Below are positions 38,201 through 49,444 of a DNA stretch of 64,000 bases, piece after piece. The stretch's first letter is position 1; the number at the start of each line of letters is the position of its first letter. Position numbers and translations under genes: made by a program. The stretch lies in the NCBI GenBank assembly GCA_964058845.1, contig CAXKVR010000093.1, positions 620,001 through 684,000 on the forward strand, in the 5' to 3' direction. Below the pieces are notes generated by a model, which saw nothing but the letters and a program-made list of their open reading frames with translations, searched no databases and was not told where the DNA came from. Source of the DNA: Carex sylvatica (Eukaryota; Streptophyta; Magnoliopsida; Poales; Cyperaceae).

Positions 38201-38509
38201 GTGAATATATAATTTTTTTAGTTATCAGAAGCATCTATCTGATATTTTGGAGGGATGTACATGAGATCATCTCACAATATACTCTTTTAATTTGTTATTC
38301 TTATAATGGTTCTCTATTCAGGGACGATTCAGGGGAAGAATGTTAATTAATTTGTATACCTAATTTAAATTGTGTTGTTTATTTATAAAATTATGATTTT
38401 TATAGCATATGAAATTATGAATGTGTTTTGGGGCTAGCAAATTTGGTGGCTAGCCCAATATAAGCATTATTTCAATAAATTGAAAATGATAATTACCACC
38501 GAATTTTTA
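35207..38509. other. AT-rich intergenic stretch, no gene seen
   Basis: Two loosely similar segments (around 35,500 and 36,590) share GATTAACA/CTTTCAAG..ATTTTATTTT and TTCTCAAATAG-like blocks, an old duplication at best. No coding frame, tRNA or transposon end recognised apart from the G-box below. Confidence 0.5.
36967..36976. promoter_or_regulatory. Palindromic G-box (GCCACGTGGC)
   Basis: A perfect 10-bp G-box palindrome, the core bound by plant bZIP and bHLH factors. It lies more than 2 kb from the nearest called gene (the 3' end of the glucanase), so a regulatory role is not supported by position. Confidence 0.3.
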
Positions 38510-38750
38510 TTCAAAACCAGCGGTTTAAGCAATGGTTATTTAATAAAAAAACTGATGTTAAAACCATTTTTAACGCCGATTTTTATTAAATAACTAGTGT
38601 TACAACTTTTGTTAAAACTTTTTTTAACGACGGTTTTTAACCGATTGTAAAAATATCGTATTTCTAGCAACCCTCTCATTAGCAGCGGTATAGAAACAGA
38701 TGGTAAATGTCAAACTTAAACAGGTGCTACATCTGATTTCTGTAGTAGTG
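38510..38750 (-). mobile_element. CACTA-type transposon end
   Basis: Reading the minus strand, 38,750 begins CACTACTACAGAAATCAGA, a typical CACTA terminal inverted repeat. Inside, inverted subterminal blocks are visible: GGTTATTTAATAAAAA near 38,537 against TTTTTATTAAATAAC near 38,592, plus repeated AACGCCG/ACGACGG motifs. The opposite end and any transposase are not seen, so this is a fragment or a small deletion derivative. Confidence 0.6.
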
Positions 38751-39045
38751 TTGCTTTCTATTTCCCTTTTAAAGAGTGCAGTTTACATGTTACCTTGTTT
38801 TATTCTGAATGTGGCGGTCGTATTTTGTTTTGCTAACTTGTGGTACTTTTGTGATGTTTACTAAAGAAATAAAATGAATGATAAACAGTCTGATGTCATT
38901 TATATCTAATCAGTATATTAACTACATGCATGATTTACAGTAATAGAACCATCTCAAAATGGAACAAATCACTAAATAAATCAAACAAATCAAGAATTAA
39001 AAAAAGAAAAAGAAAAACAAATTTCTATCCTGTAAAATTGTCAGT

Positions 39046-41317
39046 TCACCAAACCATCACTAAGAAAAACGAGACCAAAACATGTAAAAGAACCACCTGT
39101 ACTGGTACTGTAACCCGTAACCCGAACGAATCATCTAACACAATCTGAATTGTAAAATTACAACCATTTGTAGATGGATCCTGTGTAGTCACAGTTGCAA
39201 GACCTTCAAAATCGCAACTACCATCGACCTGACTTTGAACCTGAAAATATGCATTAAATGCATAAGAGGCATTCCCGCTAGAATCCAACCCGTTACACGT
39301 TGACCCGTACCCGAGAGAAGTACAATCTGCATATGTACAAGCATAGTTGATATTGTTTGCGAGAACTGTCATGTTTTTTTGCGCTTTCGGGTTTAATAAG
39401 CACCATGTCTTTGGCTGGTACTCCACGCCTTTTGCTGGTACAAGTGTCACGCTCCGGCCTTGGCCTGTGAGATCCATGTTAAATTTTGGTTGGCCATCAT
39501 ATTTTAAAACGCCCCAGTGCCGCTCGAAATTTCCTGGTGCGACGCTTTTCGCATCCTCATCTATTATACCGAAGAGGTACATTTCAATGTATTGGTTCGG
39601 CCGGAGCGGTGTACCAGTGTTTGCTGCCAGTTTCTTCATGAGTCCTGGGTATACGTGGCATTGTGTGAGACAGTTATAGTAATGGTTTATGTGAACCGTG
39701 TCTAAATAGCTTTTTATTGTTGGGTGGGTTATATGGACCATGTTTCAAATAAATTAATTTGTAAGCATTAATTGACTAATCTAATTTAGGCTTTGCTTAT
39801 TGTTGAAAGGGACCTTTTATCTTTCTGGTTTTGTCAAATATGTGGTGCATTGAAGGTTATTTGGTTGCACATGTGGTCTTGTCTGTTTTACTTCTGTTAC
39901 AGTTATTGATGAATACTGGTACAGAATTAAAACAAAGGTTTCCTCAGATGTTAGTACCAGTACCGGTACACAAATGAATACCTATTTTCAGTTCCTTTTG
40001 AAACCATACAAAGAAACAAAAAAAAAGTTGGAAAAGTAAATCTCCTACCAGTAATGACATACTGGTACAGAACCAATAAAAATAGAAATTAATGAATACC
40101 GGCATAAAATCGCTGTGCATTGGCCGCTTTTGCATATATATCTCCATCTGTGGGCCATCCCACCTCTCCCACAATTATTTCCATACTCCCGAAATTAATC
40201 GTCTTCAGAGCCGATACCAACGTGTCAAAATTGGCATCAAAAACATTGGTATAAACAACCCCATTATCAGTTACCGTGTTACCGGTACTGTCAAAAAACG
40301 CATATTCAAACGGGAAACCCACATTGTCATGCAGGCTCAAAAACGGGTATATGTTAACCATAAATGGAGCTCCGGATTGATTTAAAAAAGTGACGATTTG
40401 TGTCATGAGGTCAGAGATGTCGGTACGAAATTGGCCGGCTGATGGTACATCACCTTTGTACACATCAGCATTCAGTGGTACAGTGGCCTTGATGGTGGAC
40501 CCCACGCCGGCTTCATTCAGTGCCTTTTGGATGTTTTGTAAAGCGGGCAGGGTAACATTTAGAAATGACCCGTTATAGGACGAGAGAAAGGGTTCATTTC
40601 CAACTGCTACATATCTACATATGGAAAAAATCAAGAAGAACACACTTAATTTGGTAATTAATTTGAACATAGCTGAAGTTTACAAATTACAAATTTAATA
40701 ATCCAAAATTATAATAAAATTGATTCTAATTGACACTAATTAATTGGGGTAGCCCGAAACCCGGTATTAACAGAATGGTACCATTCTAAAGCGGGTAATG
40801 TAACATTTAGAAATGACCCATTATAGGATGAGAGAAAGGGCTCATTTCCATTAGTTGAAGTTTACAAATTATAAATTTATAATCAAAACAGAGAATAAAT
40901 TGAAACCAAAATGAAATGAAAATAATTCAGGAAATGGATAACTAATTATAAATTGAAAACAGAAGAACAGAGAATTGATTGCACTCACTTGATGTTTACC
41001 CCACCATTAAAATTATAACCAGTGACGTTTCTATTGACCCATTTCTTTGCGGTAGCATAATCCGTCATCATTTCGAGGTAATTATTCGGTATAGCAACCA
41101 TCACCTCTAAACCGCTACCGGCTAAAGCAGTCATCGAACCAGAATCGGCATCAAACAATTTCACCTTCTTTATCCCATTATCCTTCAACAATTGCACCAC
41201 AGTTTTAGAAGGCAAGGGATGGCTTGCCATGGTGCCCCAATTCACCCCTAATCCATCAGCAATTGGTTCGAAACACCCCAAAATCATAACCAAAATCAAA
41301 ACTTTGAGAGTACCCAT
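39046..41317 (-). CDS. GPI-anchored glucan endo-1,3-beta-glucosidase (GH17 with X8/CBM43 domain), three exons
   Basis: Exons on the minus strand: 41317-40989, 40614-40100 and 39644-39046. GTGAGT/TAG and GTATTC/CAG borders join them in frame to 480 codons plus TGA. Such enzymes hydrolyse beta-1,3-glucan (callose) in the wall or at plasmodesmata. Residues 1-22 are a signal peptide ([20 protein letters not shown]); the GH17 domain starts [14 protein letters not shown] with KLFDAD. E117 in VAVGNEPF is the expected proton donor and E260 in [13 protein letters not shown] the nucleophile. [20 protein letters not shown] ends the catalytic part. An X8 domain (about 361-449) has the six cysteines C363, C384, C389, C398, C425 and C443. 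The hydrophobic C-terminus [20 protein letters not shown] suggests a GPI-attachment signal. A (GA)n tract lies in the leader. Introns are 374 and 455 bp; intron 1 contains a partial exon copy. No lesion is seen; I judge it functional. Confidence 0.95.
40787..40885 (-). pseudogene. Partial exon-2 duplicate inside glucanase intron 1
   Basis: On the minus strand this piece reads [20 protein letters not shown], identical in protein to the start of exon 2 (40,602-40,539), with silent changes such as GAG/CCC for GAA/CCC. The intron sequence 5' of exon 2 (AATTTGTAAACTTCA) is also copied, but the ~70 bp between, including the TAG acceptor and YVAV codons, is missing. A perfect palindrome, GAATGGTACCATTC, lies at one edge (40,773-40,786). 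Confidence 0.9.
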
Positions 41318-41410
41318 GTTTAATTTTTCAAGAGGGAATAGGTGCAGAGGTCTGGTTTTATGAGCAAAATTGGTCAATTTGTGAATTGGATTCTTTGTAA
41401 TAAAGTTGAT

Positions 41411-41430
41411 AGAGAGAGAGAGAGAGACTA
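41411..41430. promoter_or_regulatory. (GA)n/(CT)n tract in the glucanase 5' leader
   Basis: An uninterrupted GA run lies about 95-115 bp upstream of the start codon, read as CT repeats on the coding strand. CT-rich tracts are common in plant 5' leaders and core promoters. Confidence 0.5.
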
Positions 41431-41809
41431 TTATGGTGGGAATATATCTGTGTAGTGTTTGTATAAATGTCTCTGTATAAGGTGAAGAAAGGGACAGGAT
41501 AGAGAGATAAACACTGATGTGTGAATAAAAGTAAACCAAGAAAATGATGCAATCTTTTGAAAATAAACTTGGTTTCAATATATATTCTTCTATTGGTAGA
41601 AGTGTACTTGATGTGATGTGTGTAGCAATAAAAAGGAAAATGATAGTAATTAATAGGTAAACAACAAATAGACAAACAAAAAAAGCAGCTCAAAAGTGAG
41701 ATTAAATATGAAAAATTTGATGTTAGCTCAGCTGAAATTAAGCTTTTAAAATTTTGAAATAGCTCAGCTGAAATAACCACTGAACCAAAACCAATTTAAT
41801 TTAGAAAAA

Positions 41810-42620
41810 GTTGAAACCTTTCAAAGAAAAACAAAAGTGGGATATTTCTCTTTTCTTCTTAATTTCTTGCAAAGAAGGAAGAAGAATAACAATTTGGATA
41901 GAATCGAAGCAGCATGGAGAAAGCATTAGTAGTACGTGTGAAAGCTGAAAGGAGACAAATTGTGAAGGGTATTTTTGTAATTTTGCCAGATGCATCATGC
42001 CTTTATCATACCAAAATAATATCTCACAAGATTAGGAGCTGACATGGCTCGCTTAAGTGAGATACAAGTGTGAGAGCAACGTGGAGATAAATGAGCATTA
42101 CTGCTGTTATCGGGTTTGGGTCTGATTTACAGTACCCGCGTCCGGACCAACTATCAGCATTATTTATTTTCCATTTCTTTTCCGTTGTTAGTTTGACTAA
42201 GGAGACCGAAGCATGGGTAACACATTGACAGAAGAACTTTTACTTCATTCAGCGCAGAAAATAAGGTCAGCTCAGTATTGCATAAGATTCTTGCTTGCAT
42301 GAAGCAAAAATTACTTTGTCAATATCTCGACAACAGGCGTACGTTTTGAGGCCAGGTGTTGAAAATTTATCTTTTATGGGTGTAACGTTATTTTGTTAGA
42401 GGTCAGAATAATATAAATTCTTTTTATTTCAATAAAAGAAATATTTTGAATTTATCTGTTCAAATTCGCTTCAGATCTGAATTCAGATATTTATCTAATA
42501 TGAAAAAAATATCCGAATATGAATACGGTTAAATTTATTTAAATAGATGAATTTTTATATATATTTTTAATCATTATTTGTATCTTAAATTTTATATGAC
42601 TCAATTATTCAAAAATCATA
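41810..42620. other. Upstream flank of the glucanase gene, no gene seen
   Basis: Presumed promoter and intergenic DNA; frames are short and without resemblance to known families. Confidence 0.4.
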
Positions 42621-42626
42621 TATATA

Positions 42627-43007
42627 GAGGATGGATCCACTTACACTGTTTTTTTGTGACACCGGATTACATTCTATATTTTAAAGTTCAAACAGTCGAT
42701 TCAAACCATTCAACGTGATGCATATATTAAAATGTATTTGTAGATCAAATTTTATATTTTTTTTAATTTTTTTTACTAGTTATTAAGATGGGTACAAAAA
42801 TTTAATGGTTTGAAAACAACGATTTTATAAATTACTTAATAAATAGTAAAAACAATTCAAAAAAATATAAAATTTGATTTGCAAACACATTTTAATATAT
42901 CCATTATGTTGAACGGTTTTAATTGTTTGTTTGGATTTTGAAAACTTTGAAAATGTAGAGTGTAATTCGGTATCATAAAAAAATAGTGTAAGTGTGGATC
43001 CCTCCTC
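42627..43007. mobile_element. Fold-back MITE, ends GAGGATGGATCCACTTACACT
   Basis: The left end GAGGATGGATCCACTTACACT mirrors the right end AGTGTAAGTGTGGATCCCTCCTC. ATATATA flanks both sides and may be the target duplication. The interior contains the shared fold-back core in both arms (AAAGTTCAAACAGTCGATTC, TTAAAATGTATTTGTAGATC, TTACTAGTTATTAAG), though the terminal ~60 bp differ from the GAGGTTGG family. Confidence 0.88.
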
Positions 43008-44045
43008 ATATATATTTAAATTCATATTCATAGATTATTCGCTCCACATCCGTATTGATTTAAGAAAATTTTGATTTTAAATTTGACATTTATTTACTAT
43101 TTATATTTCTATTCGCTCTCAATATGGAAATACAAATTTGATATTAACATTATCCGCTCCGAATTTGCTCCGTTCTCACTTTTTTTTTAAAGAAACATTA
43201 TAGAAAAATAATTAATAATTACTCTAGATCAGAAATAATATTCTGATCTTTAACATAATAATTGGATATTAATTGTAAACAGGTGGCGAGTGCGGAACCA
43301 AGGGGCATTATAGTAATTTTGCAAGGATTCTTTAGGTACAAGTTTGTTATTCTCAGTTCTCACTCAAAGTTGGCGCGAATATTGGCGAAAGTAGTTTTGT
43401 CTTCTTGTACGCATTCTCTCTGGGCGGCGGTCGACATGAGTCGACATATCGTAAATGCTTGGTGTACCCAACATGTGCACCTGAAGACACATTGATTGTT
43501 GTTCAATTGTTTTTCTCAACTTCTCAAAATTCCTTTCCAATAAAATATAACAGTGAATTCAACCTGGATGGTAATGTGCTACCAACATAAATTATTCGAC
43601 CATATTTAATTGTTGTTTAGTAAAGGGATACTACATTCTAGTATTTTAAATATTATTTTTTAAAATTTAATTAATTAACTAAATAATCAGCATAATCATA
43701 ACATAATATTATTTAAAAATATTATTTAAAATAAGAACAATTGGACACACATTTTCAAAATTAAGTTCCATACAATTTGGGATTTTGATCCAAACATGCT
43801 CTGATTAATTTTGAAAAAAAAAACTCCCATTTTAAGAATTTAGTCAGTTTGTTAGTAGAAAAAAATTAAATTTTATTTTCTTAAATTATTAAGGATGGAA
43901 GGGCTGATCAACTGTTACTCTCTACATGTCTCTTATTATGTACATCTACAATAAGTCTCTTACAAGTTACAATCTCAGTAACTTTTAATATTTTAGTCGA
44001 CAGTAATTGTTTTTTTTTTGTAGGCTTAAAATGCATCATTAAAAT
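43008..44045. other. Intergenic stretch with an unassigned GC-richer island
   Basis: 43,280-43,490 is less AT-rich (GGTGGCGAGTGCGGAACC, GGGCGGCGGTCGACATGAG) with frames of 77 and 61 codons, but no domain is recognisable. It could be a fragment of a leader exon or a relic of a former gene. Confidence 0.35.
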
Positions 44046-44286
44046 GCATCATTTGTTTTGTGATACAATCATATCCTACATCTTTATTTCTATTCTCAAA
44101 GTTGAAACAATCGATCCGAACAATTTCCAAAACCTCACTGTTTTTGGTTCAAATATATATATAATTTGTCTCTAAGCATATTTTAATATGAATATCATGC
44201 TGAGTGATTCAAATCGACTATTTGGACTTTGAAAAACAGATATAGAAATATAGAGTATGATTGGACCACAAAACCAATAGTGCATC
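44046..44286. mobile_element. Fold-back MITE, ends ATGCATCA..TTTTGTG
   Basis: Left ATGCATCATTTGTTTTGTGA and right ACAAAACCAATAGTGCAT are inverted, as are ATCATATCCTAC and the ATAGAGTATGAT end. The core is shortened but recognisable (CAAAGTTGAAACAATCGATC, CTCTAAGCATATTTTAATAT, TTTGGACTTTGAAAA). Confidence 0.7.
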
Positions 44287-45955
44287 ACATATAATACATG
44301 TATGGTGGGGTATTTTCCACTAAGAAATGCATGTATAGTGGGGTATGTTTTTGCATATCATTAAAGCTTTTAGTTTGTGATAGTGCTGGCCAAGGTAATT
44401 AAATTATTCGTCTGCAAAGATCTACAAGTTAATAAAATTTTAGATTAAATAAAAAAAATACAAATATAGAAATTCAAGTCCACTACTAAAAAGTATTAAG
44501 CTAATAATTAAGACTCAAGATAATATTGTCCTTACAAGTAGTTACTTTTGATCTCTTATATATATTTTTAATAAAATTTTATCGTAGGGGTATATTATTT
44601 TCAATTATGACTTGTTTTATCTTGTTAATGGAATTATGATCTTAACCTCAAAATAATTGAATCACCTTGAAATGATGACTTCCATTTTTTAACTTGATCT
44701 ACTTAATGAGCTATATTTATTTTTTGTATTTTCAGTTTTGTATAGGATTCAAAGGTCAAAATAATTAAAAAAAAGAAAAGAAAGTTGATTAATAAAAAAA
44801 CTGAGAACAATCACCACCTGTAAAAACAAACAAATTGCTACATGTCCATTTTCATGTCATCGTTTTCTCTCCATAGTTTTTAAAAATAATTAAAACTTAC
44901 AACAATATATTCCATAAATTTTGCACAACATGTCGGCTAGCAAATTACTGAAAGGAGCAATCATTTTAAAACATCTTGGCCAAGTTATAAGGAAGAACCC
45001 AAATTGGAATATCACCCTTTAATAATTCTACAGTTAAATCTTGAATGTCACATCTGACTAAATTTGGAAATTGGACCACTAATATAATTATTCTCATTCC
45101 AAAACAGTGTTTAATTAGGTCGAATAGGAAAAATAAGGTCACTGTTTGAAGTTATTCTAAATATTTTTGCGTTGCAATATTGATTAGAAAATTGGCATAT
45201 TTATTGTGAATAAAACAAGGATTTGCATGATCACGGAGTGAAACATAATTTAAATGACATTGTAATGATAACAAATTAGTATTTATTCGACCATAATCCT
45301 AATCAGTCTTTAAAGAAAGGCTAAATTAAACAAAAGCAACTAATTATTTACTGGTCTCCTAACATATTTAACAAGAGATTTAAAAAAAAAAAACTAAATA
45401 TGGAAAAGTTTCTATCAGCGACGTCCCATGAACCGAATCCATATCATCTGCATAGTTTATTTTTTCGGCCGTATGATCAGAATTCGGTTCAATCCGGTCC
45501 ATGCCTATAATGCACGGAGCCATTAAATATTAGTGTGGATTTGAATCAGATTGTCCAGATCTTAACTCAAATTTTGAGTTAACTCAGAGGATACGAATTC
45601 CCATGAACCCATGATAAATTTGGCTCTGTTCTTATATATCTCTGCCAAAAGAAAAAATTAAAAAAAAAAAGAGAAAAAAAAATGCATTACACATCTTTAA
45701 AATCTACTTGGCCCAAAAAATATTTTCTTCTGGGCCGACATTTCATCACAGGATTGAAGCCCTTAAAGCATGTTTCATTAATTGAAATATATATTGCGGA
45801 AATGTCGATTTAAATCCCGCAAAATAATTAACAATAGTAAAGAAATAGGTTTTGGTTTAATAACATATCAGTTATCAGTTATGATATCAGTATTATGCTG
45901 CTTTAGTGCATTGCTTATTATGAGTTCAAAATTTATAATACCTTAATTCTGGATG
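44287..45955. other. AT-rich intergenic stretch, no gene seen
   Basis: Poly-A/T runs and short frames only; nothing recognised. Confidence 0.55.
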
Positions 45956-46590
45956 TTCGGTGACGTCAGCAATGAACAGTAACTCACCTTATTTGTGTCG
46001 TCCGATGGAAGATCAACGGTTCATTAGCATTCATCCTTTGTATTGTTCGATGGAAAAGTCAACGGTTCCTCTGCCTCTTCAACTGCTCACCCTCGCCACC
46101 TGTCCAATCCCTCATCGTCCCCTTCACCGTCTACAATTTCTCCTCTCACTGCAGAACTTTCGATGGTTCACTGGTTTGGAGAGATCGATTCTGCTTTCTC
46201 CATTCTCTCCTTGCTGCTTATCCCTCTCCCGTTGAGTTCTCCTCCTCCGTTTCGCCCGCAGCGCCAACCTCCGCTCAGACGAGAAAAAAGGTCACTCTTC
46301 CATCTTCCAGTTCTCAGTTGTACTTGGTCGGTTCATTCGGTAAGATCTCTGCAGTTCCATCGCTTACTTCTTTATTCCCCTCTTCTCCTACGCGTTTCTT
46401 TTGTAAATTTTCCTGATTTTCTAACCGGTCCCAAATTTTCAACGCTTCCAGCTCCCATAATTTGAGGTTCAAAAGGAGGAATTCCCACGAAATCAGCATC
46501 AAAATTACAACTCAAACCTCCCTTGTGATCGTGAAGAAACCTCTGTTCCGGTTGGGCGCCGCATCTTGCTGAGTACTGCCTAGGTAAATT
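45956..46590 (+). other. GC-richer block, possible 5' leader or first exon of an unknown gene
   Basis: A pyrimidine-rich, relatively GC-rich block with overlapping frames of 91 and 140 codons (45,960-46,235 and 46,043-46,465). Neither protein resembles a known family: both are Ser/Pro/Leu-rich, as expected from CT-rich DNA read in any frame. It ends CTGAGTACTGCCTAG followed by GTAAATTT at 46,583, a fair splice donor. A leader exon is possible; the next recognisable coding DNA is the K+ channel pseudogene 1.7 kb downstream, with no evidence that the two belong together. Confidence 0.3.
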
Positions 46591-47396
46591 TCTCATAACT
46601 CAATGCATGTGTTGTTCTATTTTCCAGTTGCTCTACTTAATTTCTAGAGTGGTATAATCCCAATTATATGCAGGCCTTCTTCGATATTGTTCCTTAGCTC
46701 AATTAACCCCCACTAAGATCAAATTGTGCTACCTGATTTGTATGCAGTGCTGATTATGACATTAAACTCAACATCATGGAATGATCACATATACAAAAAC
46801 AGTGCTCTAATCAAGCAACTGACAATTACACGAAGTAACCACTATAAATACATATATATAAAAAAAAAAAGAAAAAAAAAGAAACAATTATAGTAAAGCA
46901 TTTATGTAGACAAACGGACTTCTTTTAAGCTAATTACAGTACAATTCAATCTCAATTTGGATAATATCCAGCTAAGAAACAGAAACTGCACTCCAAAAAT
47001 CAGTACCGACATCTACAGAACACTCCTATTTCAGAATTTTAAGCATTTGTTCTTAAACTTGTAGTAAGATTCAGCTATAAGATTGTTTAGAGCAACAAGA
47101 TTTCAGCTTAGGTTGTCACGTTGTGCAGCTCACTGTTTTTCCAAGCGTTGAGGGATCAAAGGAATGCTAACTCTGAGGTAAACTTCTTTCCATTCAGCTA
47201 ATCTGCAAAGAATGATTCAAATTTCCACTATTTATTATATCACTTAATGCCTGATTCTTAACGCTTAAAAACTGATTAATAATCCTAAAACCTGAGACAG
47301 GCCTTGCTGGTATTCCTTTTTTTTTTATAAAAAAAAGGAAAATAAAAACTGGAATTGGTTCACACAAGTATGACCAACAACTTTCTGAAGAAGTGG

Positions 47397-47579
47397 TTTC
47401 TACCTATCTAAAAAAATAATGAAATATTTCTTAAAAATGTAAAATTCGGTCTCCAAGTACATTTTTAAATGGTGATTATGTTCAATGGTTCGGATCGACT
47501 GTTTGAACTTTGAAAATATAAACATGAGTTCATAGCATGGTTTGATTTGTAATATGCACATTACCATAGCCTCACTCCC
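47397..47579. repeat. Solitary arm of the GAGTGAGGCTATG fold-back family
   Basis: Reads as the right arm of the element at 47,750-48,092: CTACCTATCTAAA, GGTCTCCAAGTACATTTTTA, CGGATCGACTGTTTGAACTT and a terminal CATAGCCTCACTC. Confidence 0.75.
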
Positions 47580-47749
47580 TTCTTTTATTTTTTTTGTTTT
47601 GAGGGGGTTGGGGTCAAATAAATAGAGTGCTTCCAAAGGTTGAAACAGAGCATACTTAAAGAGGTCATGAGAAGCAAACATGAGGACAGTATAATAATCA
47701 TGAAAAACTTTCTGAACATACTTTTGTTGTTCTTCTATATTTTTACGAA

Positions 47750-48092
47750 GAGTGAGGCTTTGGTATTATGCATACTGCCAATCGACTCATGCTACATATC
47801 TATTTCTCTATTTTCAAAGTTCAAACAATATATCCCAACCGTTAAATATGATATCCATATGAAAATGTACTTGTAGACAATTTTACATTTTTCTAGCTTT
47901 TTTTTCTGATATTTAGATTGGTAGGAAATTACTGCTTTTAAATGGTCCAAAATTATCAAATCAAGTGATTTTCTACCTATCTAAATAAATAGTAAAATAA
48001 AATAAAAATATCTCTGTTTCGACTATAAAAACAAAGATAGGAGTCCATAGTACGGACTGCTGTGTAATATGCATATTATCATAGCCTCACTC
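47750..48092. mobile_element. Fold-back MITE, ends GAGTGAGGCT
   Basis: The left end GAGTGAGGCTTTGGTATTAT mirrors the right end ATTATCATAGCCTCACTC. Left-arm core: TTCAAAGTTCAAACAATATA, GATATCCATATGAAAATGTA, CTTGTAGACAATTTTACATT. Different termini from the other families but the same internal module. No coding capacity. Confidence 0.82.
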
Positions 48093-48328
48093 TTTTACTA
48101 TCACTGGAATCAACACCATTAAATTTCCATGTTAAAAAAAATATTCAGTGATGAAATGCATCTATAAATTAGATCAAAAAGTTCCCAAGAAATGTATTTT
48201 TCAGGGTTAAAGTACAATGATTAGGTGTTAATTAACTGAGGCGTATTTTCCCTTCTGAGCATATCCATTAGGTTTTAATTACACTTTCCGTTTGAATTTG
48301 CTAATCGTTCTTCCAATTTGTGTTGTAG

Positions 48329-49444
48329 CATCAAAGAGATTGTAAAGATGTAAGCATAGAGGATTTGGTTGGAGAAAATGAAGTGTGTGATAAGGCCCAA
48401 CATTCCTTGCAATCTCTTCAACGCCACTGCAACTGGAAATAGTGCATTTTAGGAGGATCTTCTAGAAGTCGGTATGGATGTGGATATCAATGACCAAAAG
48501 GAAGAACTCCACTGGTACATGACCCAGTTTCAAGTTTATCAAACTTAAAGAGCATGCATGCTTGCAGCATATTATATATCTCATTTTTTATAGTTCTTTT
48601 CATAAAACAGCACATGGCAGCTTTAAAAGGATATGAAAACTATGTTATGGTGCTTCTTAAGCATGCTTGCAATGTTAACATTGAAGGTATGACTTTTTTG
48701 TAATTGGTTGTACCAATGGTACACGACTGTTTCAAGTAGATAATTTGGCAAAAATTTGTGTTTCGAAACAACAATTTCCAAAAAAATCAACACCTTGGAA
48801 AACTGAATTATGAAGATTGCATTTTTTGAGAAAAAAAAGTGGGTACAAATTGAAAACATAACAACCACGGCCATTGCTTTGAAAGATAGCCCGGGATTCT
48901 GAACGAATATGTAGAATGTTGGGTTGCATTTTCGGAAAGATGGTTCAGAAATAAAACCAGTGATGCCTTGGTAAATATAGGGTTTCGTATTCTTGGTTGC
49001 TTTTGGATTCTATTTTCAATGTGTTAATTTAGAAAATTAGTGTTTCCAAATAGATAAATTTTCCCCTTGAAATCTGTACAGAGTTGGCACACATTACAGG
49101 TAGCCGATGTGGTATCTCTTTACATGAAATAGTAGTTTGGTATATTAAATTAAGCTTGCAAATATTGTAATGACACAAGAGTTAGCATTTATAAGGGACA
49201 TCCTTTTCTAAGAAAACCAGAGGGTGGTAAACTCATTAGTCTGCCAAGAACAATGGAAGAGCTCATATAATTGGTACGTAACAAAAATGATTTTTTTTTT
49301 TGTTGTTGTTGGAAAACAAAGTTCAAACCTTGTATTCTGATATTCGAATTAACCCCATCTTTCTTTCTTTTTCTAAATTGATAGGAAATGAATGAAGAAG
49401 GGCAAACATTGATTCAATTGAAGTAATAAGGGACAATATAATGC
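48329..49444 (+). pseudogene. Shaker-type K+ channel (AKT2-like) C-terminal pseudogene
   Basis: Fragments match the cytoplasmic tail of plant inward-rectifier K+ channels of the AKT2 group. From an acceptor at 48,328: DVSIEDLVGENEV, then after a shift NIPCNLFNATATGNSAFL and, in another frame, EDLLEVGMDVDINDQK, the first ankyrin repeat. 48,606-48,687 reads AALKGYENYVMVLLKHACNV (second repeat) up to a GTATGA donor. The KHA domain follows in pieces: RVSIYKGHPFLRKPEGGKLI and SLPRTMEELI (49,178-49,267), then after an intron-like gap MNEEG, a frameshift, and ANIDSIEVIRDNI (49,403-49,441). In functional channels these parts control assembly and regulation. The pore, voltage sensor and cyclic-nucleotide-binding parts and most ankyrin repeats are absent here, and at least two frameshifts plus a TAA after EELI break the rest. 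Confidence 0.82.

Noticed and set aside
39347..40578. Plus-strand frames of 62-110 codons
   Set aside because: Antisense to glucanase exons 2 and 3, with no independent features.
45956..49444. 46-kb GC-rich block as the first exon of the K+ channel pseudogene
   Set aside because: None of its frames resembles the channel N-terminus, and the whole membrane part is missing between them.
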